Assembly (NCBI RefSeq): GCF_020382885.2
Contig: NC_058496.1
Location: forward strand, 8,238,501-8,302,500
Direction: 5' to 3'
DNA: 64,000 nucleotides
Origin: Scatophagus argus
Taxonomy: Eukaryota > Chordata > Actinopteri > Scatophagidae
Below the pieces are notes generated by a model. The model had not been told where the DNA came from, did not search any database, and saw only the letters and a list, made by a program, of their open reading frames with translations. Below, in pieces: positions 1 through 13,073 of the stretch; within the stretch, counting starts at the first letter, position 1; each line of letters begins with the position of its first letter. The position numbers were made by a program, and so were the translations under genes.

Positions 1-2136
1 AGGATTACAGGTCATCATTCTAATGAGTGTAGTCGTATGCATACAAACAGTAGGATCAGTTTAATTATAAGTCCCTTTAGGGACATCTGTCTCTTGTAGC
101 ACCAAATATCCTAAGTTATCATTTGCTTATAGGTTAAGGTAAAGTGACTCACTAAACTCCTGACTCAATGCTAACAGTTGATGTGTCACATCAGCAACAC
201 AATAGATATTTAATCTTCAGAAAGGTGTTGTTCTTTCATGGTTACAGCGCAGCGTCATGTACACTCATCACCGCTGTGTCTCCCGCTGGTCTGTCCGTAC
301 GCATGTTATTACTCATCCCACTGTGAGGCAGCTTTCCACTTTAAGGCTGAGGAAGTGACCGCCGTCTCATTTCCTTCATCATCGTTTGAGTCAATAATAT
401 GTTCCTTTTTTCCCATTTTTCTCACGGGTGGTACAGAAAGCCTTTGCTTTACATTGCGATATGTCAACATAAAGTTTATCCTGTGCATTAGAGGATTTTT
501 TTCCACATCATCCATAACATAGGGATTATGACAGCGACTTCGATTGAATCTGTATTTTCCTATAAGCTGCAAACAGCCTAAGGTCATCTACCTTCAAAAA
601 TGACCCTTTTTGTATATTTTCTAGGTCTTGCGATTAGGCCCTAGGCTTTATTGTGAAAAGCCATACAGAGCTGTACAAACTCACAAACATGTAATAATTT
701 AAATGGCACCTACTGACCCCTTAATGCACACTCTAACTGTTCCCATGTTTAGTGCATGCATTGGCATCTCTGCAGCGCAATATAATCACAGTCTTTGTCA
801 CCTTCTTTTATTGGCATCTTGCCTTCTTCTTGCTCAGTCATAGAAACTGGTTCATGTATTTTCTCACCCCGGGCTTCAACATTCAGCCCTTGTTTAGTTC
901 ATACATGTGCGAGCCTTCCCATCCCCCACCCCGTTCTCTGCTAGACATGATAAAGCCAAGGGCATAACAGTATGTCTTGTTGGATGACATTGAAGAGGAA
1001 GATGTGAATAGTCTGTGAGGTAATCAGATGCTGTCGTCTCAATCACAGACTTTGGATGGAGACACCAGTAGAGCGGAGGGGAAGGGAAATAAAGAGAGAA
1101 AATGTATGCATTATGCCTGTATGGACGGTTTGCTCCATTAACCTTATGGTCCAATTTGTACATACAGAGAATAAAAAAGGAGGGGGGCGTAGACAACAAA
1201 TGCTGTGCCTAGAGTGACTTTACTGTACACTCTGTTGAACTTAACGGGAATGGATGTTAGTCTGGAAGGCAGAGCTACAGTAGAGAGAGAGAGCTGGAGT
1301 GTAAGAGAAAAGTAGGTCATCATGCTTTGCGTTGGGTCACACTCGTACGCTTTGCTGAGAGAGCGTGGCATCCTTCAGTGCTTCTGCCTCCTGTGTCACA
1401 CGCACTTGTCTTTTTAGAGGTTTAATGTTTTAACTTTTTGGGGTTTTTTTGGTGGTGTTGAGTCTCTAGACTTTGCACAGAACAGACCAGATCTCACTCA
1501 TCCTCCTCACTGTTTTCCATGCAGCAGGGTGCATGTGGAAACGGCTGTCTCCACGCTTTGCATGTCGCCCCTTTTATGTATTTAACACAGCGTTTGATGT
1601 TATCAGCCGATCGTTTGCATGAATTTCATTTAATTGGGCGTTTATCTGCGCAGGCATCTGTCTGTGTGAGTAGCATGGCTGTTTTCCACACCTGCAGGCA
1701 GCCTCGTCACGCTAGTTTCTGGTGAAGACATCAGTTTTTCTAACCTCTGTTGCCACAAGCAAATTATTGAATGTTCTTGAGCCTCATCAAACCAAACTGG
1801 CAAGCGGTCTGATATTTAACTTCCTGCACTGGGTGATTACACTGCTGTTTGACTGAGGCAGATGAATAATAGAGTAATTCACATTCCAGCGTTTGATGTC
1901 CATTAGATTCCTATCTCCTCCCAGCCCCCCGATGGACAGGTTGTCATGTGGCAGAAGATAGGCATCGATTTTCAGAGAATGGTTTTATTGAAGTGGTGGA
2001 TGAGGCTTGCCCAGGAGCAAGTATGATTTCCTGTTTTTTTGTTGTTTGTTTTTTTTTATTGTTTTTTACCATGATCAAAGCACACAACAGAGGTTATGAA
2101 ATACATAAAGTTGTGTTGATGTTATTATTATAGCAT

Positions 2137-2240
2137 TTAAAAGAATAGTTTTTACATTTTTTGAAAAGGCACTTGTTTGCTTTCTTGGGAATGAAGATAC
2201 CAAATCACATCTGTATGGTAGACACAAAGCATTAAGACTG
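2137..2240 (+). repeat. Degraded dispersed teleost repeat
   Basis: Pattern: TTTAAAAGAATAG, then ACATTTTTTGAAAA, CTTGTTTGCTTTCTTGG, then CATCTGTATGGTA. The same pattern (TAAAGGAATAGTT...ACATTTTGGGAAATA...) appears at 47322-47392 and, inverted, at 49640-49780. I know it as a common short interspersed sequence in fish genomes but cannot name the family. Confidence 0.5.
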
Positions 2241-4100
2241 GAAATGTCTAGTTAGATTTTCTTATTATCCAGAAAATAAACATTTCTCAACATCCTAAGG
2301 TATTTTTTTAACACATTCTTTGTTTGAGTGGACTAACCTGCCTAGAGTCTGAAACTAGTGATTCACTGTTAGATCTGATGGGTCAAAAGGTGATTGAAGG
2401 GGTTAGAAAAGAAAAACTAAACACATTTTCAACCTCACATTAAGTGACAGAGCTGACCCTGAGGTGTTTATCTAGCGCTGTTTTTCCGTCTCATCTCTGC
2501 TGGTCTGACCTGTTGGACCAGCATGCTAACAGTCTCTAAATACATATATTTCCATCATCTCTCCAGTTTGCACCCTCAGGCTGCAGCTCCAGAATGATCA
2601 ACATTCATTCAGTCATTTGTCACTTCCCTGCAGCCCCCAGGCTGTTTTAAAGAGATAATTTGTGCAAAGGAGGCTGTTCTGTATTTATGAGATATTGCAT
2701 GGTTGTCCACAGAGGAGTAGTTTACACAGACTGTCAGGCCAGTGGTTTAATAAGAGGATAGACTCTGATATGTAGCTGTTTTCAGCGTGCTTTCACAGGC
2801 TTTAGGAATGCTTACTGTGGGTGGTGGAGCAATAACCCCTCAAGTTTCAAAAAACCCTTCCTCCTGCCAAGCAGGCGCCCCCAGTGGCATAGTTTTCTTG
2901 TCTCTGTGCTTATCTGATGGTGAGGCTCTGTTATCTTGGGAAGTTTCCAGTCTTGACAGGAGATACTTGGGGCACAATGCTAAGCTAAGAGAAGAGTTTT
3001 GTTGTCTTTTTTGAAATTCACCTACCTATTTTCTTTACTTTTTGAAAGTACAGTGTATTCTCTTGTAAACCCTCCAATCTAAGTCAAATCCTGGAAACAC
3101 CCTCATGTAAATTCCTGTAGAGTGACTAGTTGTAATGTTCAGTTTTAGCTGTTGGAGTTTGGCAGTAATTATCCTTCACATAGCAATCATAAAAGGAGAT
3201 ATTCAGAGCACACCTGTGTTTGATGACTGCTGGAGAGCAGACTGTGTGGTCGTATGTTGTTTGTTGACTCATGAGGAAAACTGACAAATGCTCAAACACG
3301 TGCGTGGTTTCTTTAAGCACATCTATGAAATTTGGATCTCAGTATGGAAACCTGAGCCACGATACCCAAAACTATATTTTTGTCTATTCACATAATAACA
3401 ACCGATGAGTTTAAATCATGCAGCAGCAAATATTCCTATTAGAGTAGAACAACACAGGCAACCTTGTCCATTCCTTTGTTCAGATACTGTTATGTTAAGC
3501 TACTGTATGCAGTCTTAGTGTAGCATGTTGGTCCGCATTTAAAGAAAACAGGGAATAAAATCTTTATCTCTCCTCGCCCGTTTCCTCTCTTCGTCCCCGG
3601 GGTTTGCTCAGCTCTCAGTCCCTGCCTATCTCTTCCTTGAGTGGCCCTTCAGATGTTTGCAGGTCAGGAAGGAAAGGCACAGAGACGTTGTTAACTCACA
3701 CCGAGCAGATACAACATAATCTGAGCCGTGGGATCATCAGAGCAGTATGTGCTGTAAATATTCGTGTACGTTAAACTCGCCCCGGAAACAAATTCAGCTG
3801 CTCAGTTCACAGGGAATGTCACAGTATGTTCATTTTAATAATGAAAGTGTTTCTCTCTCCTTTCAAGCAAAAACATCTCTGCATTCCTATCTTAAGATAC
3901 ATTCAGCAGATTCCCTGTATAGGGGCGTGCTGTGGATTGTTCAGTTGCTTCAGTTTTTTTTTCTCTCTTTTCCTTCTCAAACATCTGCAGCTCTTGCTGA
4001 AAGCGTCTCTCATTTGACCAGCATGCATCCATAATTCATCCCTCAGTTTTTCGTAGTGTTCCAGCTCTACTTCCGCGTGTTTCCTGCGTGACCTTGTCGC

Positions 4101-4124
4101 TCTCTCTCTCTCTCTCTCTCTCTC
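4101..4124. repeat. (TC)n microsatellite
   Basis: Twelve TC units in the upstream gas2l1 intron. Confidence 0.95.
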
Positions 4125-5645
4125 CTCCCCTCCTATCTCATTCTGGTGTGTGAAAGCGTGTGTTTTGGTTTCAGTAGTCTGAGTGCACCCATTGTTGACA
4201 CAGCAAAGACATGGGAAGTGCACACATTTCATAACGAAGGTTCCACAGAGTAAATATTTCAAATGTCAGGCCTGCTATTGATTAGGTTACTATTAAAACA
4301 CTTGGTGCTTATTGTTTCCTATGAGACAAAGTGTCCTTCACCTTCCCTCTGGAGGGAAACGTATGACCTCAGCTGAACAGATCCGGGGGAGGTTTTGAGA
4401 AAGGCTTTGCTCTAGTGAGAATGAAGAAAAGAAGGCACACTGTACAGTTAAAACTGGAAGGGAAAGGCTATGTGTGCGTCTGTTGCCCTAGCAATCTTTC
4501 CATTAACTCACCAGCTGGGGTTTTTCCAAGCCGGACTCGTTCACTTGCTGACAGAATGAAAGACGAAGTGTCAGAGCAGAGAGAAAGAGAGGGAGTGAGC
4601 AGATGTAGAAATGCAAGCAAAACAAAGAAAGCAGAGACAGATATAGGTCCGGTCAGCTAGTGCGCGACTAAAAATAAAGGATGGTAGACAACAAAGCAGA
4701 CGAGAGAGAAGAGAAGGTCGGATAGAAGCAGGTGGGAGCGAGAACAGAGAGGCAGGTAGGATGCCGAGGCTTAGCGCTGGTTCAACCCTCTTTAATCAGC
4801 ATCGGAAAAAGAAAGAAGGGTGCTGTTTCAAGAAAATAACAAGGTGCCTCCCTAATCTTCTAAATACACCATAATGTAGGTGTTATAGGCCATCCTGCTC
4901 TCACACACACAAACACACACACCACATCCCATCAGCCCTGTGTACAGCATAAAAGCTACTGTGAACAGTCAATGGGTGGGAGCTCACAACCTGAAATTTT
5001 CCTCTAGCATGCCATTTGACACTCAAATATCGATAAAACACACTCCTCCCTTTTATGATGGCCGCCCCTGAACGCACATTTGTAGAGCAGTTATTCTCTT
5101 TCTCCTCTCCTGTGCCGCTTTACTTTCTCTCCCTTGTGGTCTATAAGGGCGCATACGCCTTTTGTCTGAGAGAGACGCCAAGAAAAACAACAAAGTTGTC
5201 TAATCCTGCCAGAGCACAGGCCAATGCAACGAAGGCGGATCTCGCTCCACCCTGCAGTTGTGTCTGACTCCACTTGCCTAATAAGCACCCCCGACCACAG
5301 CAAGGGGAACCGGCTCTGACTCTCCCGATTCAAAACCCAGCTGGCAACACAGGCCTGCTGACGTCATTGCCATCACCAGTCTGGTTCCTGGGCTTTTTTT
5401 TCTTTTTTCAGTTTATGATGTCACAGGCAGAAACATTGTCGTGTAACAGCCCAGAGAGGGAGAGTATTCATTAGCATGTCCACATATGTATTTTTGTGCT
5501 TTTGTGACACTTTGTGGCAGACTAAATGCCCAAAATGTTCTGTAGAGAAGAGATGAGGCAGGGCTTTTAATGTGGTAAGAGAGCCGGGCGGGGCACTCTC
5601 TCACCCAGTAGGTGCTTGGAGAGAAAAGTTGGCAGGAAGATGACG

Positions 5646-5666
5646 CACACACACACACACACACAC
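5646..5666. repeat. (CA)n microsatellite
   Basis: About ten CA units, 250 bases upstream of the first visible gas2l1 exon. Confidence 0.95.
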
Positions 5667-5919
5667 GCTGAACACACTCATGCATTCACGCAGCCAAGAC
5701 TGCTCATTCTTCACACCATAAAAGAGTATCTTTGTGTTCTTGACACATAGCACTCAGGACCAGCGGGGTTACAGATATGTGACTAAGCATGATCTCATGC
5801 AGGGCTAATGACCTGATGAACAGGAAGAGATTCCTGTTGGATTCCTACTCGGATGCGTGTGTGTGTCATGTTTTATTGTTGTGGATGTTAACCTGCTCTG
5901 TTTTTTTTTTTCTCCTCAG

Positions 5920-6027
5920 GTGCGTGAGATTCTGGGTCGATGTTCCTGTCCAGCTCAGTTTCCCATGATCAAAGTGTCAGAGGGGAAGTACAAAGTGGGA
6001 GACTCCAGTGCATTGATCTTCATAAGG
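5920..6027 (+). CDS. gas2l1: gas2l1 exon: first half of Gas2 domain
   Basis: The exon follows a T-rich tract ending in CTCCTCAG and stops before GTAGGC. It has 36 codons, phase 0 on both sides, and encodes [10 protein letters not shown] through to the ALIFIR strand. Cysteines 8 and 10 of this stretch are expected zinc ligands of the Gas2 domain. It joins directly to [13 protein letters not shown] in the next exon. Confidence 0.95.
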
Positions 6028-9000
6028 GTAGGCCACCACGAACAGAATTGTCTCTCACTGTGGACTGTGAGACATGTCTTTGTTTCTAGGTTTTATTTTT
6101 ATACAACAACATACAGTTCAGTCAACTGGCATGAAATATGTTGTGCTTTGTTCCTGGTATAGAAACATGCCAAATGAAAGAAGCTCATTGTCAGGTCACT
6201 TGCACTCTAGTTTATTACAATTTGGGTGTTGTTTTAGTAATTTCATCATTATATCAGTAATTATAGCGTTGTTCTCCATGTGTGGATTGCTGAGATCTGG
6301 GAACAAGACAACATCACTATAAAGAGATTCAGATGGAGTGAGAAAGACTGCTGCCTCACTAAACAGGCAGAGTTGGGCAAAATTATTTCAAAGAAAAAAG
6401 AAAGTGAAAACACTTTTGAAGGCAAACATCCATAACTTGCATGAAAAAAATACTCACCCACTGCTATCTTTTTGTTATTGTAATTTCCTTTAATTCTACA
6501 GGGAGACCTTGGGAAGATCATTTGTGGCGGACTTCTCGTCATGTTCATGTCGAATAAAAGAACAAGTGGGAGTGAGATGGCAGTGTGCGGGTACTTATTC
6601 TGCATTTTGTTGTTACCCTGCACCTGCCAAAAATTTTAGATTTTAATAATAGGTGTCTCCCTCCTGATGATTGCCTGTTTCAGCTTTTACCCACTTATTT
6701 TCTGTAATTGTGAATAACTGATTATTATTATCAACATTTCAGGTGTTTTAACTTGCTACCCTTCAGATAAAGAGGTTTATGTGACCGTCTGATTTATCTG
6801 AACGCTTGTGTTTCTTTCTCCCTCAGACTTCTTGTAGTCATGTTGCCAGATCTCTGATAGAATATACAGCCAAAACTGCAAAAAAAGCTGACCTAAGTTG
6901 TACTAAACCTGAACTGTCCTTTAATTTAGCTTTACACTACATGTTCATTTGAATATACTGTATATAAACTGCTTTGGCACAGAAAACGTGAGGCCTGCAG
7001 TAATTGCATGGAACCGTACAGTGTTGGCATATGGTGTCATATGTTGTTTCAAGGAGAACAAGCTTATATCACAACAGATAAACCACTCAGCTGCTTGCCT
7101 GTCTCAACCTGCAGTGAACTGTACAGTGCATGTAACAGTGTTGTGATTTCTCTCTCACATATGACTGTTTACAAGTCGTCTTTATCTGGCCCACTGCCAG
7201 GACTGTACTTTTTCCCACTGAGACACAATTAGAGCTTTAGGTCATTTCCTGGGTTGGTCCTTATCTTGGCTGTAAGCCGTTTCTGCTCGACTGTTTGTCT
7301 CAGTTTCAGTTTTGGAGCTGCCACTGTACCCACATCAGGTCTCACAGGACTAGAAAGGAAGGCGGGTGGGATCGATTTGGTCTCACTTACCTAAAATGCA
7401 TCCCGGACAGATTAATGGACTCTTTGGATGGTATTCCAAATTGTCTACATTTACATTATAGGTCTGCCTGACTGGCAGTAATGTCAATATTTCTTAAATT
7501 TTAGCAACACCACTCAGTCCATAGAGAGTCATATGACAACATGTTTGGAATACACTTCTCTGCTAGGAAATACTTTCTTCTAGCTTCATAGTGAGCTGTA
7601 CATTTACTCAAGAAATCTTCAAAGGTGTTACATGTACTGAGTTTATTTGAAGTCTAACTTATACAGTAGGCCAATTTTACATGACACTGACAGTTCACAC
7701 TCTGATTTTACGCTCTGTAATGACACATAATAAAGTGTTGCCTGTGAAAACTAAAATGAAACAGAGGCGGGATTGTTCTTTCCATGTGCGTCATAAACAC
7801 ACAGTTATGACACATTATGCACAATAAAGCCAACAGAGGCAGGTTTTAAAAGAAATCCTTCAGGGGAAGGCTGAAGTATAAATTTCTGGGTGAGGAAAAG
7901 ATTACCCCCCCTCCCCCTAGATAAAATGAAAAAGACCCCTTTCTGATCTCTCCTCCCTCATTAATAATTTTCCTACAGGCCCAAAGATGTAGTGTGAAGT
8001 GTTTGATCTGAGGAAGCTTATGTTAGCCTGCTGGAACGTCCATTTTAATGTTAGAGACATTTAAAAGTGCCTGTTTGTGCGTATCTGTTTGAGACTTTGA
8101 CATGTCAGATTAGCCCTCTTCACACTGTCTCTGCCCTCTGCTAATTCCTCGCCGGGGATGACAGCGATTATGCATATGCCCCAGCAGCTACAAGTGCGGC
8201 CAACACACTTCCCTTATTCTTCCGAGGGGAGGAATCACGCAGCCATTTGAAAGCCAACAAGCCCCTATTCAGCTGCCAAAGCTCTGACAATGATCTTGGG
8301 CTGAACGAGGGGATGAAGTGGAGAAAGCAACAAGCCACATAAACAGAGAGGGGAGTTAATAAGGCTCTTTGTCCCTGAGGAGGTCGCTTCCTAGAGGGAG
8401 GAGATGCCTTCAGTCATGGGGCACAACAGCTGAAATGGACCATGGGCTTAATTTTTGGGAACTCACCAGCAAGATCTGAGCAGAAATTGGTTCGGCACAC
8501 CCCCGCAATGATGACAAGAAGACTCTCTGTTCACTGTTGCCATAGAAACAGGGATTGGGTCTCTCGCTGCGCTGGTAAAGACTGTGATACCCCTTCAGTG
8601 GTTGGGAAATAAGGCAGCTAAGCAACACATCTAAAGTGGAACACGGTCCCAAAACATCAATTTTTGCTCAACACACTCCTCAGTAGTGCCACAGCCTTAT
8701 GTATAAAATATGAAAAGCATGATGTTGCAGGTGATATAGCTTTTTTACTGTAATTTTGATCATTACATCTCTGATTGTTCTGTGAGTTTAGACCCAAAGA
8801 TAAATTAGCTGTGATGCATACCGTAATACATATCTGCTTTAGTTTTTGGTGTTAGGTGACTATAAGCCCATAGAGAAAGTTCATTAATGAGCTAACAGTC
8901 TGGAAATTCGTTCTGTGCAATTAGTATTTTAAGATCCCATGATAATTCTTTTCATATTAGTGCAATTATCTTACTCCAGTGACAAAAGATGACAAATTTG

Positions 9001-12000
9001 TTTATTTATTATTTATTTCCTAATAGCTGTTACCATCACTACAGCTACTCCTCCTCACAGTTTTAAAATACTAACAAATTCATTGCACAGAGTTTTATGT
9101 CACATCGACACCTCTATTATAATATGCTGTGTACAATGCAAAAACTAAAGCAAGTGCTCACAGAGTCAGATGTGACACAAGATCTGTTATGTAAGCTGCT
9201 TAGTCAAAACAAAAGATTGTCTGCCTTTTTGAAAATGCAGTATGTGAATGTCTGTTAGAGGTCCTTTTACGTTGTTGGTGTGGAAATTTTTTAACAGCAG
9301 TGATCAAAATATGATATGAAACTGCTTTTCTCTGCTGGCACGTGATGGTCACCCAGCATCATACAAACAGTAAACCTGTTACTGACATGAGGCCAGAGCA
9401 GTGGAGAGTAAGCAGTTTATAGCCTACTCTCAGGTCTGATAGAGATAAGCAGATCAGCTGTTTTGACGGATTTGATGTAGTAGAGGAGCAAGGCCGATGA
9501 AAAGACTTGTAAGGGATTGGCGGGGATTGTGCTGGAGAGAAGGTGGGGTCAGACTTTAGTGCAAATGCCAAGTCTGTGGCCACGATCAGGGACCCGGAGA
9601 TGAGACGCCGTGCCACGTGTGATTTGGTGGAAATAAACTTTGTGCCAGCCCACACAGATGTACCATTATGGCTTTGCCTCGCCTGCCCTCTGAGACAGGG
9701 GTACAACCTTTAAAACATGTGGCGGGCAGACCCCGTTACACAACCCAGGGCGGAGGGAGGCGGGTTGGTGCATCCAGGGGGCTCTCTCATCAGTCACATT
9801 GTGCTGCTTCACTTAAGGCAGCTTCTGCCTGGAGGGAGTGAGGCTCTCTGGTCTGATCCTGTGGAGGTGTCTGCTTCAAAAAAAACAGAGAGCAGAAAGT
9901 GACATATCCGCTAACCCCCCTCTGTTATGACGATACAGGCCCCTCTCCTCTCAGCTGAGGTTTCAGTTATCGGGGGAGAGGAGCAGAGAGGACAGCAGGG
10001 GTGGGTTGTTACCATGCTAATTCACCCTGCTACCCTCTGAAAACATTGGGAAGCCAGCTGAGAGGCATGAGAGAGAGAGAGATGCCAAAAAAAAGAGTGT
10101 CTTTCACAGTACTTTGGCTCTTTATTATGCTGCAATACTCTGTTTAATTGTGAGTTGGCATGGCAATGAACAGCCCTCATAATGGCAGCAGCTGGGGGTG
10201 ATGTGGGAGAAAGAGGAGGTATGGGGGAGGGAGAGGCAGGGGCACAGGCAGGGGTGCATCGAGACATTACGTAACACTCAAGGCTGGCCAGCCTTTAGCA
10301 AGCTGTTCCACTTGTAGAATTTGCATATGTATTGACTTGTTTAGGTGGGGACGCGGTGGAGCTGTATATCCGCAGTTATATTTTTGCATGAATGTGTATG
10401 TTACTTTTTGTTTATCTGTTGAGACCTTATTTTCCATTTTTCTCCCCCAGGTCCTTCGTACTCATGTGATGGTGCGTGTTGGAGGGGGCTGGGACACATT
10501 AGAGCACTATTTGGACAAGCATGACCCATGTCGCTGTGCTGCTTTCGGTGAGGTCACTTCCCATTCCCTGTCAGCCCCTTACAAAACAACTTCATTATTG
10601 TCTCTTGTCTCTTACTACGTTTGGGATCATAAACAAATCATTCCCATCTGATGTACTATAATTTAACTATAATTTAGCAACAGTCTCGCATGTTCTGATT
10701 TCTGCTGTTGACAGATTTGGTTTTGTTGTGTCACCCACAACAATTAGTCTCTTTTATACTAAAACCAGTCCAAAATTACTTCCAGCCAAGAAAGTGTCAG
10801 TCTGCAAGGGTCTAATGGAAAATGTACAGCCAATCTGACTGTAATTCCTCCACCACTACCTGATCCCACAACACATTAGTGGAGTATTGCAACTCATCTC
10901 AAAGTAAAGACCTTTTCTTTCTTATAAACTGGACATCTCGGTTCAGTGTTTACACTGACTCTGAGCGCAGACCACAGAGATAGATGTTTATACCTATGCT
11001 GGGTGCGACCATCTCTCTGTATCCATGGGCTCAAACTGCTGCTGAAGCAGTGATGTCAGGGGCTGAGCATCTGGCCTGGACAGCTGACATTAGCTGAAAT
11101 CATAATTGGTGTTACATTTCTAACCACAAGAGGCCGTGTTGAATATCACTGAGTATTAAGTGGTTAGAGAAGAAGGCCTTTTGTGTTCTATAAATATTCT
11201 TCCCAAATGGTGGGATCATCAGCATTTCTCTCATAGGGTCCATCTTTCTGTCTCAGGGAAACATACAATATGTTATCTATTGCTGCAGCAGTTAGCTATG
11301 ATATATTTCAAGACCACTACATGACTTTTATACCTGGTGATTTTATAGGCTGTCTGACAATGCTGGTTAGAGGTCTATCTTGATCCCTCTTTAATAATCT
11401 GTCTACCCAGCCCACCGCTACCACCAGGCTAAAGCAAGTGGCCAAGGTCAGGGAGGCCAGAGCAAGTCCTCGAGTGCCCACTCCTCCCGCTCCACCAGCC
11501 CAGGTCCACACTGGCGAAATGACGGCATTGCACCATACAAACCACCTGATAGGCGCTCCTTGGAGCCTTCCTCTGCTCCGTGTGCGTCCTCGTCCTCCAC
11601 GCGACCTGGCCGCTCTCGGAATCCTTCCGGCACCTCTGAGCTTGACTCCGGTGGAGCGCGTACTCTACTCCCACGGCCGCCACGAGACCGCTCAGAGCCC
11701 CGCCACTTTAATCCTCTCAGGTGAGTGTGTGTGTCTGCGCAAGTGTGTGGATAAGTGTTGGGATAAGTGTGTTACCATGATAAGAAATTAATCTCTCAAG
11801 TATCCTGGCAGGCCAGGCTCTTGTTTTGCTGCTTGTTCTTGTTTGCCCAGAGACAAGCAGGGGGACCAAAAAGCAGACACACACACACACACGTACAGAA
11901 CTGGGAATACAGACAACAAACACACATGCCAGGAAGCCACAGATTAGACCAGAGCAGATTTATCTAATCTCAGGTGACATTGCCCAGATAAATCCGTCTC

Positions 12001-13017
12001 ACACAGCCACCCTACAGCACGTCCTAGTGGTTACTAGTAGACAACAAACATGTTTGTTCAGCTCTCCTTTCTCACCACTCTTCTTTCTTATACCTTCATT
12101 CAGTTAATTAGACCACCGACTATCTGAAGATGGCTGTGAATCTGTGCAAACTGTTGCTCAAGTCTTTTGTCTTTTGCCATAGCAAGCAGATGGTCCAAAT
12201 TACTATGAAGCCAGTGACAAATGAAAACACACATCAGTTTGATATGCTTATGAAGTGACTTATCAGTGAGTAGTGGCAGGAGTAGTGACATTATAGGTGG
12301 CTACTTCAGCATTAAATGAAGACAGTAAGATCTGATTATGCTCTTCATGAAGCTGGTAAAAGGTTTAGCTGGTCACATACCTTCCCCATATGTCAGAGTG
12401 AGGAGGCGACTTTGTTTAACTCAATTTGCAGCTGAATGCTGGTTTACTTTGGCTTCTAGCCAAAGTGTGGATCATATCTGTGCTGAACAATGGCTCAGAC
12501 CAGACGTCAAGGCAACAGATCATTCGAATTAACCCTATGTGTTGTGTCATCCCCTTTCAAGTGCGCCAGATCAGATAAAGACTAATCTGACAACTATCCC
12601 TAGACAACTGTTCACAGCTAACTGGGGAAGTAGGTCAACAGGTGTGTTCTTTGCAGGCCAATTACCATGTCGGAATACACACAAAACTAATTTGTGAGGA
12701 TAACTTTAGAAGCACAGTGTAATAAAACTAATTAAACACACAACCTGTGCTCTAAATGAAAATAAAACTAACAAAACAAAACTCGGACCAAAACAGCATA
12801 CAGCTGCAGCATCCTGTCATTCCTGAACTGACATGAATGCATGAACTCAGCAAACACTGTTTTCTCAGGCATTTAAAGTTTTAGTTGTACAGAAGTAGTG
12901 ATAAACTTTGGAGGAAACACAGGACAATGGGCTCTATCGTGATAAGATGAGAAACAGAACAAATGCTATTTTCTTTCCCACATATAAAATTCAATATTTG
13001 AATACTAATACATATAC

Positions 13018-13073
<56 letters not shown>

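Larger units (their letters stand above)
1..5919 (+). other. gas2l1: gas2l1 upstream intron (probable)
   Basis: No coding exon was recognised here. A CH domain would be expected upstream of the Gas2 exon, but none of the open frames resembles one, so this is probably part of a long intron. It holds a degraded dispersed repeat (2137-2240), a (TC)n tract (4101-4124), an (AC)n tract (5646-5666) and a perfect CRE palindrome TGACGTCA at 5359-5366. A noncoding or alternative first exon cannot be excluded. Confidence 0.6.

Noticed and set aside
5359..5366. Perfect CRE palindrome TGACGTCA in the gas2l1 upstream intron
   Set aside because: A single 8-base match inside probable intron, with no promoter evidence beside it, is too weak to call regulatory.
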